Source: Camellia lanceoleosa
Taxonomy: Eukaryota > Streptophyta > Magnoliopsida > Ericales > Theaceae
DNA length: 64,000 nt
Direction of reading: 5' to 3'
Assembly (NCBI GenBank): GCA_025200525.1
Contig: CM045767.1
Location: forward strand, 5,467,437-5,531,436
In this document: piece by piece, positions 23,487 to 35,075 of the stretch
Layout: every line of letters starts with the position of its first letter
Numbering within the stretch: the first letter of the stretch is position 1
Position numbers and translations under genes: made by a program
The notes under the pieces: generated by a model
What the model saw: the letters and a program-made list of their open reading frames with translations, nothing else
Told to the model about the DNA's origin: nothing
Database searches by the model: none

Positions 23487-24784
23487 TGAAGACTTGTCAC
23501 ACTCTGCCATTGATAGGCAAACCCCGGAGGGGGGCGGAAGGCGCGAAAGCTTACCTTTTATCCAGCCAATGGCAGAGTTAGATCCCCAGCGACGGAACCC
23601 GCGGAGGGATACCCGTGAAAGACAGGGCTCTAGTCCTCGTCACTCCCAAAGCCCTGAAAGGCAGAGGCGAAGGTTAAATCCTTAAGTTCTAGAAGATCAG
23701 GTAAAGGAGTAAGACGAATTGATACGGAGGATGGCGGCAGACATGGAGATTATGAAGCGCCAGATAAAGGGCAAATGGGCAGTGGAAGAAGAGGTGGGCA
23801 AGAGCAGGGCGCACCTTCGCCACTCAGAAGATCGTGACAAACAAGTCATACCATCACAAGCTGAAAGTAGAAGCCTCAGGTCAAACGATACACAATCGAG
23901 GACTTTCAAGACTCGTTACTCCACGTCTGAGAGAAGGAGGATTGAAAGATCTTATACAGAAGGAAGTAGTTATCGGCCCACACATTCACACTAAACGACA
24001 TCTAGGCACACGGAGTTGCCTAGGTCGGCGGACTTGCGAACAGCGCTTGAAGTGCGAACAGCGCTTGAAAAAAAGGCTCGAAAGAGAGAAGACACTCAGG
24101 CTCGCGACCCCCGTAGAGTCTCTGCATTACAACGGTTGGCTCCTAGAACACATAAGAGCGTTGCGGTTGGAATGCCAGAGTCACGTCTTGCCTATGAACC
24201 GGTAGATAAAACGTTAGCAAGGTTGTAGAGCTCGCCGTTCATTCCAGTGATAGAGAACGCACCATTACCCTTTGGCTTTCACCACCCTAAATTCACTATT
24301 TATGAGGGAAAGTCGAACCCCTACATGCACTTGAGCTACTTCTGCCAGGTTATAGCGGTTTATCGGCGAAACGAGGCTTTAATGTGTATCATATTTCCTT
24401 CCAGCCTTGGTGACCTGGGTCTAACATGGTTTGAAAGGTTGCCAGAAGGTAGCATAGCTTCATGGACGCAACTAGCAGAGGCATTTGTGATTAGATTCAG
24501 AACAAACACCAAGACACCTGTAGAGATTGACCATTTTCTCTCCATAGATATGGGCGAGAAGGAAACATTGAGGTCTTACAATAACCGGTATTAGGAGACT
24601 TTTAATCAGATTGGAGATTACCCCACAAACCTAGCTATTGCATAGTACAAACGAGGTTTGCCGGCAGACAATAAGTTGAGGGATTCAATGACAATGACGC
24701 CACCCCTTACTATGGAAGCCCTGATGGAGAGAGGGCATGAACATATCCGGGTAGAGAAAGATGGGGCGCGCACCAAGGAAGAGT
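23487..24784 (+). pseudogene. Ty3/gypsy gag remnant (retrotransposon gag domain), broken
   Basis: Gag would form the virus-like particle of the retrotransposon. From ATG 23487 an Arg/Glu/Ser-rich N terminus is readable in several frames, with stops near 23685, 23710, 23990 and 24226. The conserved gag core lies at 24247-24594: PFGFHHPKFTIYEGKSNPYMH, LTWFERLPEGSIASW and FRTNTKTPVEIDH, the usual order of the plant gag family. TAG stops at 24592-24594 and 24643-24645 interrupt it. The frame continues to VEKDGARTKEES, where a hAT-type element splits it. Sequence resumes at 25652, but no pol follows. The copy is dead. Confidence 0.75.
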
Positions 24785-25643
24785 CATGGCCGGCCCTGAG
24801 TTCATCGGGGCCTAAGGCGAACTTCGGAATTGGGTCCCTTTTATATTGAAAAAAAAATTCATGAATAAAATGATAAATTATAACTTTTTTATTTGTTTGT
24901 AGCTATAACAAAATTTACTTACACATATAATCATTAAAATTATAAACAAAACAATTTAATAAAACAAAATTAGAACAAAAAAATTAGAAAAAAAATATTC
25001 AATTAAAATTGATAAAGACCTAGGTAAAAAAATTTGAGCAAAATTATTTATTCCACTAAAATCTAATAGATAAAGAAGGTAAAAATAAAAAATAAAAAAA
25101 TAGGGCCCATATCTTGTATGTATTATTTTTCTTGAGCCTAAACACTTTTTTTTTTTAATATATATTTTCATTTTAATAAATATGGACCAAACTACACTTA
25201 TAAATAAATATGGAGTAAATCATACATGGACCCAAAAAAATATTTTGGGGCCCTTTAAATTGATCCTAAAACCAAAAAAAAAAACATTGAACTTATAATA
25301 TTTTACCAAATTTAGGGGCCCTAATTTTGGGCCAAATTTAGGGGGCCTATGTTATATATGTTTATATGTTATACCAAATTTAGGAGCCCTATTGTTTTTT
25401 TTATTTATTTATATATTTTAATTTTAATAAATATGGCCAAACACATTTATAAATAAATATGGACTAAATTATACATGGGCCCAATAAAACATTTGGAGCC
25501 CTTTAAATTGATCTTAAAACCCAAAAAAAAAAAAAAAAAGGTTGGACCTATAACAATTTTTTAAATTTGGGGGCCCTATTTTTGGGCCAAAATATGGGGC
25601 CTAAGGCACAAGCCTTACCTGCCTTAGGGCAGGGCCGGCCCTG
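24785..25643. mobile_element. Non-autonomous hAT-type element inside gag, 8-bp target duplication
   Basis: The 859-bp element has ends CATGGCCGGCCCTG and (reverse complement of the right end) CAGGGCCGGCCCTG, differing at one base. A perfect 8-bp duplication, ggaagagt, flanks it (24777-24784 and 25644-25651), as expected of hAT transposition. It is AT-rich with no transposase and contains an internal duplication of about 245 bp (roughly 25150-25330 and 25395-25575, sharing taaataaatatgga and gggccctttaaattgat). Confidence 0.85.
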
Positions 25644-25749
25644 GGAAGAGTTCGGCACAACAGCGATACCAAACAAAAAGTCTTTGGTGAGAGTTAACAC
25701 GGTTGACAAGTAGGACCGACCGCAAAAAAGTCTTTGCCCAACTAGGGGT

Positions 25750-26480
25750 GGCAGGTTTGACCAACTATTTCTAACAAATCTTTGCCCAACTGGGGGGCAA
25801 TTAAAAGGTTGGCAGGTTTGACCAACATTTTTTTCTTCCTTTAGCCGAGATAAGGATCTAGGCTTAGGAAGGTTGGCAGGTTTGACCAACACATTTTTTC
25901 TTCCTCAAGCCGAGATAAGGATCTAGACTCAGGAAGGTTGGCAGGTTTGACCAACACATTTTTTCATTCTTCAGCCAAGATAAGGATCTAGGCTCAAGAA
26001 GGTTGACAGGTTTGACCAACATATTTTTTCATTCTTCATCCAAGATAAGTATCTAGGCTCAAGAAGATTGGCAGGTTTAACCAACACTTTTTTCTTCCTC
26101 AAGCCGAGGTAAGGATCTAGGCTCAGGGAGGTTGGCAGGTTTGACCAACACTTTTCTTTCTTCAGCCAAGATAAGGATCTAGGCTCAAAAAGGTTGGTAG
26201 GTTTGACCAACAAAATTTTGCACCCTTTAGCCGAGACAGGGATCTAGGCCAAAGGTGGTTAGTAGGCTTGACCAACAAATTTTTGGCACTCTTTGACCGA
26301 AATGACAGTTACCTCGGCCAAAACAGGTTAGCAAGTTTGACCAACAAAATTTTTTGCACTCTTTGACCAAGATAATAGTTACCTCGGCCAAAGCAAATTG
26401 GCAAGTTTGACCAAAAATTTTTGAACTCTTGGGCCAAGATGATTATCTCGGCCAAGGAAGGTTGGCAGGATTAGTAAACT
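25750..26480. repeat. Tandem repeat, about 65-bp unit, ten copies or so
   Basis: Units share ggttggcaggtttgaccaac followed by a T-run, ttcttc, agccgagataaggatctagg and ctca. Measured from the tttgacc core, successive units start at about 25817, 25881, 25946, 26011, 26076, 26140, 26202, 26267, 26336, 26406 and 26471, so the period drifts from 62 to 70 bp. The array lies in the gypsy element where pol should be. Minus-strand frames through it are repeat artefacts. Confidence 0.85.
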
Positions 26481-26760
26481 GAATTAGTTTGCTTGGCGAG
26501 ACACAAAAAGAACGACTCACCATACGATTGCGAACTCGAAAGTTATATACATTGAAGGAAAAAATGCAAGGCTATTCAAATTTTTGGGAGGTACATGACG
26601 GTTGTAACAAGAGAATGGGGCTAATAGGGGCACGCCGCGTGTCTTAGGAATGATGTCATATCAAACATGCCAAATTAGTGAAAGGACGTGCTGAGCAACT
26701 GACAAGACTTGTTAGGACTGAACGAGTTGTGAGACCGAACAACTTCTCTAGTTCGGCAGA
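26481..26760. mobile_element. Ty3/gypsy element remnant left of the nested LTR
   Basis: The sequence continues the element after the tandem array and is interrupted at 26760 by the long LTR. It is resumed at 31790 (gcaaagttgag...). The gypsy 3' LTR probably begins within or near this stretch, but I cannot fix its start. Confidence 0.45.
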
Positions 26761-27110
26761 TGTAGACACCCCATTTTTGACCGACCTTAAGACTCAGACG
26801 TCACCGTTTGAGCACTCGGTGATATTTCATATTGTGCTTGTTTAGAAGTCCCAGAGTCGGGGCCGCGCGCCCTACCTCCGGACTTCCGAACCCTCTTCTC
26901 TACCTTGTCTCGGTTTGCGAACCAGACTCGGTTTTCTCTGTTTTCTTTCCTGAGGAAAGGGAGTGGTCCTGTAGACTATCTCCCGGTGGCCGTGAGCTAC
27001 GTTTCGTGGCCGTAGGCCATTTTGCCCATTTCGGGGCCCGGTTCCCCGGTTTTCGGAGCCGTCAAGCCGTGTGCCTCATTTCGGGACCCTAACCACCTCC
27101 GAGTCCTCCG

Positions 27111-27600
27111 GTTTTTGGCATGTGCCTCTGTTTTAGTGTTCCGAGGGACACTGGGGCCCCTGATGCCCACTTCACAGCCGAACACCACTTCCGGTGCCCG
27201 GCGACCCATTTTCGGGACCCCAAATTGAGCGGTTTTGGTCCCGAGCATTCATTTCGCATCCATTTTCTCCGGTTTTTGGCGGAGACCTCTGTTTTAATAT
27301 TTCGAGGAACCCTGAGGCCCCCGATGCCCACTTCGTGGCCGTATGCCGCTTTCGGTGCTCATAGCCGGTTTTCGGGACCCCAAATTGAGCGGTTTTGGTC
27401 CCGAGCATTCATTTCGCATCCATTTTCTCCGGTTTTTGGCAGGAACCTCTGTTTTGTCATTCCAGAGGACACTGGGGTCGCAGATACCCACTTCGATCTT
27501 TGAACACGCTTCCGCTGCGGACCCATTTGGGATCCCGATTTGCTCGGTTTTGGCCCGACGTTCATTTCTCATTAGTTTTTGTTCAAACTTGGCGGTACCT
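27111..27600. repeat. 160-bp tandem repeat in the solo LTR
   Basis: Units starting at the ggtttttggc motif (27110, 27270, 27430, and a diverged one near 27585) repeat 'cctctgttt', 'gatgcccacttc', 'ttttcgggaccccaaattg' and 'gagcggttttggtcccg'. The second and third copies are almost identical over about 90 bp. Confidence 0.8.
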
Positions 27601-27774
27601 CTGTTTCAACATCGGAAGATCCTTTGGGGGTGGGAGGCCAGCAATTATCCCAGATAACGGTTCGCTCCTCCGGAGCCCGTTTTCTCCTTAGGGCCAATGT
27701 TGAACACCTTGGGGGTATTTTCTTCCAACCAAAGCTACATATCTGTGATGAGGGCATCTAGGAGAACCCTAAGG

Positions 27775-28080
27775 GTTGGTGGTCGGCCAGAAATTCAGGG
27801 TTTCATTTTTGGGCCTCTCCTTCAAGCTCTATGTTGTGGCTCCTGTTTCAGTGTTGCCAATTTCCGACCTTGGATCCTTGTTCTACACATCTGGGAGGAC
27901 ACTTTGGTATGGTGGTCGGCCAGCAATTGTTGGTTTCATTTTTGGGCCTCTCCTTCAAGCTCTATGTTGTGACTCATGGTTCAGTGTTGCCAAATTCCAA
28001 CCTTGGGGCTTTGTTCTACACACATGGGAGGGCACTGTGGTATGGTGGTCGACGGAAAATCTCTTGTTCATTTTTGGGGT
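27775..28080. repeat. Tandem repeat of about 132 bp, two to three units
   Basis: Two clear units share ggtggtcggccag, 'tttcatttttgggcctctcc', 'ttcaagctctatgttgtg' and 'cagtgttgcca', then a partial third. GGCCGGCC-type patches follow near 28080-28130. Confidence 0.75.
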
Positions 28081-29754
28081 GGCCGACCGGCCATGGTGGG
28101 TGGTGGCGACCAGTGGGGTGTGGCCGGCCACCTCCCTAATTACTGGCAGCTTCATCACTTCGGCTGTCCCAAATTGTCCGGATATCTTCCAACATATCCC
28201 GGGGCATCCGGGGGATATTTCGGGAGGGAAAGATTGGGTGCTTTCCCTCCCCTTTTACACCCCATTTCTTGCCTATTTGAAGGGCCCTCCCTCTTCTTCT
28301 TCAAGGTTGGAAAATTTGTCTTCAAGATCACCCCTCCAAAATCCTCCATTTCCAAAGCTTTAAACTCCAAAAAAGCTTCAAGTGTCAAGGCCATTCCTTC
28401 ATCAACACCTAGCCTCACCATCCCTACCATCATTTCAGCAGCAAGGAAGTGAATTTCAGAGGTTGAGAAGCTACAAATCAAAGCCAAGAATCAAAGAAAG
28501 ACAAGTCTTCAAGGGTAAGTCTTCAAAACCAACTTTTAGGGCTTTTTCTTGATTCATTTCTACACTTTAATTGGTTGAGAATTGGGGCTCCGACCCCTAC
28601 TTCTTTTGTGCTTGTTTTGAGCCCCTCTACAACTTTTTAGAAGGGCTCAACTTCATTTGATGCTCCTATGATATACTTGCTTCAATACCTAGCTTTTATG
28701 CCATTATCTTGCATGCTAGTTTAGGCCTATTTGCTTTTGTTTTTAGGGGTCCGACCCCTACTGGTTTTGTGCTCATTTTGAGCCCCTCTACAACATTGTA
28801 GAAGGGCTCAACTTCATTTGGCCATTGTATCCACCACTTCCTTCAAATTTCATCAAGTGTGCCATTTTTGCATGCAATTTTTGGCCTATTTGTGTTTGTT
28901 TTTGGGACTTAGACCCCTACTGGTTTTGGTCTTATTTTGGCCCCCTTTACATATTTCATGAAGAAAGTGTTGTCATTTGGTGTGTGTATTGCATGTCTCA
29001 TGATATAGCCTATTTGGAAGCCTACTTTGCATGGAATTGTTAGCATGATTTTATTCTGATTTTGAGGATGTCATCTTCTGCAATTGTGATTATTTTTATC
29101 TCATATTCAATGTTGTAGAATAAAGTTTATCCATTTGGGGTTTGCATATATCACTTGTCTCAATACCCCTCTCTTGGCCACTAACTTTGCATGCTATTGT
29201 TGATCTATCTATGCTTGCATTTTGGCCATGTTTGTTACTGAAAAATGCCATATTTGGGACTGCCTTGCTACTGTTCTTGCTGCCATGATCATATCTTGCA
29301 TGTATAGCATGGCTATAGGCCATTTCGGGGCTTATTTTCACATTTTCGGGATGAATGAATGCTTCGAGTGTTGTTTCGAATTGTTTCGGGGCTGTTTTCC
29401 CCTTTATTTAGGTGCTGAAATTCCATTGCCATGCTTACATATCATTCCCTATGCCATTTGCATCATTTTTACATTGCCTCGGTTCGCGTGCCAGTGTGCA
29501 CGCCTTTCGAGGCGCCCCTATTTTATCCGACGGCAGCCTATGTGAGTGTGGTTGAGGCCCTCTCATGTCGGCGTAAGCCCAATTTGCATTTTCATGCTCC
29601 TACATCATTGCCTCGATTTGCGTGTCCGCGGGCACGTGTTTCGGCGACTGCTTCTGTTTATCGGCGGCGGCCCTATGTGAGTGAGCTGAGGCTCTCCCAT
29701 GTTGGTGTAAGTCCATTGCGGCATTCCGTATGCCACGCACTTCGAGGCACTTCG

Positions 29755-30120
29755 GTTTTATCCGATTATCATCTTTCATCATCGCCGCCTCGGTTTATGC
29801 GGCGCACTATGAGGCACTTCGGTTTTATCCGATTATCATCTTTTATCATCGCCTCGGTTTGCGCGCCTGTGGGCACGCACTTCGAGGCACTTCGGTTTTA
29901 TCCGATTATCATCTTTCATCGTCGCCTCGGTTTGCGCGCCTGTGGGCACGCGCGCCAGCCGAGACTTTATCCGATTATCATCTTTCATCATCGCCTCGGT
30001 TTGCGCGCCTGTGGGCACGCACTTCGAGGCACTTCGGTTTTATCCGATTATCATCTTCCATCATCGCCTCGGTTTGCGCGCCAGTGGGCACGCATTTCGA
30101 GGCACCTCATTCTTTTCATT
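29755..30120. repeat. 70-bp tandem repeat in the solo LTR
   Basis: Five units contain 'ttatccgattatcatctt', 'catcgcctcggtttgcgcgc' and 'gtgggcacgcacttcgaggc'. The tccga cores lie at 29761, 29828, 29901, 29970 and 30043, a spacing of 67-73 bp. Confidence 0.8.
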
Positions 30121-31789
30121 CCGGCATCCCGTGTGAGTGTGGCTGGGGCCATCTCATATTGGTGTAAGTCCATCATTGCATTTCGTGCCTTTACATCGCC
30201 GCCTCGGTTTGCGTGCCAGTGGACGCGCATTTCGAGACATCTCATTTTCATAACATTGCGCATACTAGGCCGTATCTTAGTTGCATTTCATGCATATCAT
30301 GTATATCGCACGGGAAACGAGGTACATTCCGTACTCCGATTCCTCTACATTCATCCTATATTGAGTTGTGCAAATCGGCTCCTCGGCCATCATGCATCGA
30401 TATGCGTGATTGGTGGCGCGAGGATCGAGATATGCATATATTTGTGAAATACACTGCTATGCCCTTTTCCTGCTCTCCGTTGCAGCAAAAAAATGAAGAA
30501 TTATCAGCTTTCCGGAATCTGGCATGCAATTCGAGGAAAAGTGTAAACAGAGGCTAATTAGGGCATCCCAGTGGATTTCCGCGCCAGGCAGCCCAACATG
30601 CAACATACATCAGAAGCAAGGCAGTCCCTGGCTTGCATGCCAGTTTTTACTATTTTCTAATTTAATTTGTATATTTATTGATTTGTATATTTCGGACTGT
30701 AATATTCTTTCATTTGGGATTGTATATTTATTCGGACCCTCTGCGCGAGGGCATAAATGTAATAAGGGTGCGTGAGTGTGATGTATGTCTTCCAACCCCC
30801 ATTTCTTTCTCCCTTTTATTTACCCGCTTTGGATGGTTAGATATAGGGCATATTTCAATTAGCATACAGTATGAAAGCATGTTTGCATCATTCATCTGTT
30901 TTGCATGCACCGGGCTCGGCGCATCATACAAACTGCATCTGTATTTCAATTCCAAGTTGAGTACTTGATAGCTGTTGCATCTCATATGCCATATTTAGAA
31001 TAGCCGAGCCTGCTATAGTTTGCATCTTTGCATGTGTTGCATTAGGCAAATTCTGTGTATTTAGGATCATGCATGATTTCTAATCGGTTTTTGTTTTGGC
31101 TTGGAGTACTCGGTAAGTGTTATGCTTTAGCATCCTTGCATGCGTGTGAGTGTTGCCATGACTGCATGCTTACCATGAGGCTATGTGCTTATGTGATATA
31201 ACTGCCTTGAATGCCTGTGGGTGGAGGTTGAGTTATCTGAATTGGAGCAATCCATCAATTGTTTGTTAAGCCCACTAGATTGTGGCAAAATCCGCATTTT
31301 AAGCCTACCTGCGGGTAGCAAACCATCTTTCACAAACAAACATGAGATGTTTATTTCCAATTCAGACGGCCCAGTCTATACTTGTTTGCTGCGAGCATCA
31401 CATAGTAACCTAGGCTAATAATCAGAATAAGAGCATACAATGTTTTCAAAAACAGATATCATGGTTAGTAGAGGCCGGTCTTTGACCGGGCGAGAGGGGG
31501 TGCTCACGATGTGACCTTCCCTAATCGTACCCAAGTTCCCGAGCCAACTTTGGTGATGACGGACACGTGGCCTTTTGGCACCGAGTCAGGGTTTCCTAAA
31601 TTTCCCATTTAAAAATATTTAGGTGGCGACTCTGTTATCTGGCAAAGCAGTCCATGTTTGGCACTTCTTTCAAAAAATCTGTTTTTCTTCAAAACGATTT
31701 GCCGGATTTGGACTCTTTGGTTCGGGATTAAGAACCGCAACAAAAATCGAGTCCGAGCTGTAGCGAGGTCCCCCGCGGGCGTTGTTACA

Positions 31790-32641
31790 GCAAAGTTGAG
31801 TGTTTTTAGCTCAGCTAGAGGAAAGTAATCTCAATCATGCTTTACAGATGGAATTAAGAGGCAATTAAGAGGGTAATTTGTATAGCCAAATTGGGCCGAG
31901 CTAAGAAGTATTGTTTCTGAATATTGGGTCGCGTTCTGGGCCAAGTTACAAGCTTAGGATAGCTCGGTGTGAGAACAATGGTTGATAGGCCGGTCGGTGA
32001 GCTCCAGTTGCGGTCAGTGGGCGAGCCGAAGTGCTATGTCGGCCACATATAGGAAGCCGAGCTAGAGGTAACCCGGCGAGAGGATTCAAAGCAATTGGTG
32101 ATCGTGCGGCCCGGTCAGGGTATTTGCTCCAGGTAGCTCGGCTAGGCGTAGCGAGCCAAGCAAGGTGATAACCATCTCACTTAGTTGGCAGTGAGTAGGG
32201 TGTTATCAGAATATGCATTATTCTTGGGAATGTAATTCCTAAGAGGACTCTGCTAAGGAGAGTAGAGTCCTACTAGGATTGTGCAAACCATCTCATTTGG
32301 TTGGTAGTGAGTAGAGTGTTATCAGGATAGACACTCTTTATTGGGAGTGTGATTCCTAGGAGGACTCTTATAAGAAGAGTTGGAATCCTACTAGAATTGT
32401 GTCAGGCAGAATCTATAAAAGCTCATAGCAGAACCTATGTACAGGTATCCCAATTCTTACTCTATAATACACAGAGCTTATTGTTTATTATTTAGTAGCT
32501 GACTTAGGCATTGGAAGGGTTTCCAGCATACACCCGTCGGCTAGCTTACGTTTGTGTTTTTAGGAAGTAAAGTAACAACGTTTGGAGGAGCGCAAACTTG
32601 ATCAACAGGATTATACGAGAAGATTATTTCGTGCTCGTACA
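31790..32641 (+). mobile_element. 3' part of a Ty3/gypsy LTR
   Basis: Its last 135 bp match the 5' LTR end at 23268-23402, ending ...cgtaca at 32641. A TATA-like tctataaaa at 32412 lies about 90 bp before the gacttaggca motif, a plausible LTR promoter. It contains a 116-bp tandem duplication (32170-32402). Its left part is separated by the nested solo LTR. Confidence 0.65.
32170..32402. repeat. 116-bp tandem duplication in the gypsy LTR
   Basis: 32170-32285 and 32286-32402 both run aaccatctca...gttatcag...ggaggactct...cctactag.attgtg with scattered substitutions. Confidence 0.85.
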
Positions 32642-32790
32642 TTGACATTATGAATATTAACATTTGTATTCACATTCATACGTTTTAGTGTGAACGTTCA
32701 CATCATCTGATATTAACAATATGAATATTAACATTTGTATTCACATTTATATATTTTAGTGTGAACATTCATGTCATCTGATGTGAACAT
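32642..32790. repeat. Direct duplication of about 72 bp
   Basis: The block 'atgaatattaacatttgtat ... ttttagtgtgaac' appears twice in succession just after the gypsy LTR end, followed by shorter 'gtgaacattca' echoes. Confidence 0.75.
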
Positions 32791-33109
32791 TCACGTCATC
32801 ACGTACAGTCAACATTTGAATGCATGGGAACTACCAAAACATAATGACAATCAATAAAGAACCATGTTTAATTTTTTGTGTGTAATGAATATCGACATTA
32901 AATAGTAGTGTATAGTTAATGTACATCAACATTAAATATAAGGGTATAAAAATCTAAGAAAATAGTGTAAATTAAGAAAAAAATGCTTTATGGAATAAAA
33001 GTATAAATACATGGGACTAAGTGGGTTATAAATTTCTTTCATGAACTTCTTGGGTTAGAACATTCCTAAATAGAATTTATCAATAAAAATCTCTTTTTAT
33101 TAATGTGAG

Positions 33110-33520
33110 AGATATGATGTGATACTCTAATATATCAAGTATTAATGTGACAATCCAAAAAGAATTAAAAACTCCTTAGTGTACTTTTTTTAAAATGTGA
33201 CAACGTGGCGAGTATGATGTGACACTCCAAAACTTTTATTCTAAAAAAACTAAAAATTTCTTAGTGTATTTTTTCCAAATGTGACAATGTGGCGAGTATG
33301 ACGTGACACTATAAAAAAAATTTAAAACTCTTTAATATACTTTTTCCAAATATGACATGTGACAATCTAACGTAGCGAGTATGATGTAACACTATAAAAA
33401 AATAAAAAATTATTTTGTGTACTTTTTTCAAATGTGACACTCTAACGTGACAGGTATAATATTACATTAAAAAAACTTTTTAGTAAACTTTTTTCAAATG
33501 TGACACGTCAGTGTAGCGGG
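33110..33520. repeat. AT-rich tandem repeat of 70-85 bp
   Basis: Four to five units contain 'tttccaaatgtgaca', 'gtggcgagtatgatgtgaca' and an A-run with 'aaactctttag'. Unit starts lie near 33197, 33281, 33352, 33433 and 33499. Confidence 0.75.
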
Positions 33521-34051
33521 CAAATGAGTCATTATACATCCAAAAGGATTAAATGGATTACAATAAAAAATATGGGACTATATGGATTACAAGTTCAAAA
33601 TATGAGACTTATTGGTCAAATTTTTTTTTTTTTTATGATTTTCAAAATAAGTTCAAATTTAGTTTATTTATACAACGAATCGATTTTAAATGAGTTGTAT
33701 ATATGTATCTTAGTTATCAAATGCAAGTACCAAGTTGCTAAAATTTAATTTGAATACTTAATGAGTTATAAAATGTGATCAAGTCTAACTTTATTACATG
33801 ACGAATTGATTTTGAATAAATGTTTAACAAGCCAAGCAAGAATTTATTAAAGAGTAAATAATTTTGTGAGTAATTTTGTATAGCAAGATTATACCCATAC
33901 ACTTTTTTATAATATTTTTGACAAATTACGTTGATAATCCTTATATTTTGGTTCGTATATCATTTTAGTCTATGTAATTTTAATTAAATTCATATTGACC
34001 ATAAATTTATTATTTTATCTAAATTTAGTCTAGTTGATTAAAGTGTTAGTG

Positions 34052-34085
<34 letters not shown>

Positions 34086-34380
34086 TACACACTAGCAGCA
34101 TGTCATGTTTTTATAAGTAAAATTATAAATTTGTTCAAATCAGTAAATTAATTTCAACTAACTCAGCGATTATTTTTCTTCAAAACCTCTAATTGGCGAT
34201 ATCAATTAGATCAAATTGATATAAAATTTAAAACTAAAAATGAAATTGTGTAAATTAAAATTACAATAATTAAAATCACGCAATAAACAAAATTCAAGAA
34301 ATACCAATAGATCCCATACCATGTCATGATATGAAGTCTACTCCAATTATGAGTAGATAGATAAAAATGTTTTAAAAAAG

Positions 34381-34548
34381 AGTAATGTTAGGGATCATGA
34401 AAAATATATCATGAAATATATCATGAAAATTTTTCATTCTTTGATTAGTCTTGATTAGTGTGTGGTGTTTTATTATATAGGTAATTCAAAGGTTGAGAAT
34501 CTTTCATGATAATATTATGATATATTTTTCATGATCCCTATCATTGCT
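34381..34548. mobile_element. 168-bp MITE with 32-bp terminal inverted repeats
   Basis: The left end 34381-34412 (agtaatgttagggatcatga...) and the right end 34517-34548 are reverse complements with about two mismatches over 32 bp. The short interior has no coding sequence. The superfamily is not clear from the ends. Confidence 0.75.
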
Positions 34549-34679
34549 GTTTAAAAAAAAGTGTAAATGTAGCCAACTCAACTAGGGCATTTGATGGTGT
34601 GGGGTATTGAGTTCAATTCCTATAGAGGGAAATTGATACTTTTTTGTAGTGGTGATTTATTTCTCTCTCATAAAAATAA

Positions 34680-35075
34680 TTGGGAAAATTATAAAAAAAA
34701 AAAAAAATTCAGAGTTTGAGTCATGTAATAAAATAAATTTTGAGTTTTTAATTTTGTCAATTTAAATCTTATACTTTGAATTTGTTTTCAATATAAACCA
34801 TTTGTCTATTTTTGTTAAGTAAAATCAATAGAAAAATGAATATTTTAGTTATTAAACTTATGAAAAATATTATTTTAGACATTTTACGTATATCTATATT
34901 GAGTTTAATGACTAAAATACTCATTTTTCATCTGTTTTACTTAACGAAAATAGGCGAATGGCTTAGATTGAAAACAAATTAAAAGAAAATGGTTTATATT
35001 GATAAAATTAAAAACTTAAGATTTATTTTGTTACAAAACTCCAACTTTAGATTTTTTCTTGTAATTACCCCAAAA
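34680..35075. mobile_element. Palindromic MITE of about 395 bp
   Basis: The whole stretch folds on itself. Paired blocks include gtctatttttgttaagtaaa with ttttacttaacgaaaatagg, caatataaaccatttg with gaatggcttagattg, and 'ttttgtaattacccc'-type ends with 'aaaattataaaaa'. The pairing is imperfect but continuous, typical of a foldback MITE. Confidence 0.6.

Larger units (their letters stand above)
26761..31789 (+). mobile_element. Solo 5.0-kb LTR of the long-LTR retrotransposon family
   Basis: The 5029-bp segment begins TGTAGACACCCCATTTTTG and ends GGGCGTTGTTACA. It is flanked by gcaga (26756-26760) and gcaaa (31790-31794), a 5-bp target duplication with one change, and has no internal region, so it is a solo LTR. 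It is homologous to the minus-strand LTR at 17310-21448 over both termini and inner blocks, but about 0.9 kb longer, largely from extra tandem units. It is inserted in the gypsy gag element. Long frames such as 29431-30447 run through tandem repeats and are not genes. Confidence 0.8.

Noticed and set aside
25548..26213. Minus-strand frames with repeated LVKPxNL...LDPYLG
   Set aside because: They are the 65-bp tandem repeat read in the opposite direction, not a repeat protein gene.
27776..28452. Overlapping frames of 195 and 158 codons
   Set aside because: Both cover a duplicated 132-bp repeat of the LTR and overlap each other in different frames. There is no protein family resemblance.
29755..30120. 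Regularly spaced repeats resembling a CRISPR array
   Set aside because: The whole unit, including the 'spacer', is repeated, the setting is a plant LTR, and there are no cas-like genes.
29431..30447. 338-codon open frame on the plus strand
   Set aside because: It runs through the 70-bp tandem array of the solo LTR and repeats the same residues with every unit. It has no domain and an unusual His/Arg/Ser composition.
34052..34080. Long T-run as a possible LINE or SINE tail
   Set aside because: There is no adjacent element body or target duplication; homopolymers are common throughout this AT-rich stretch.
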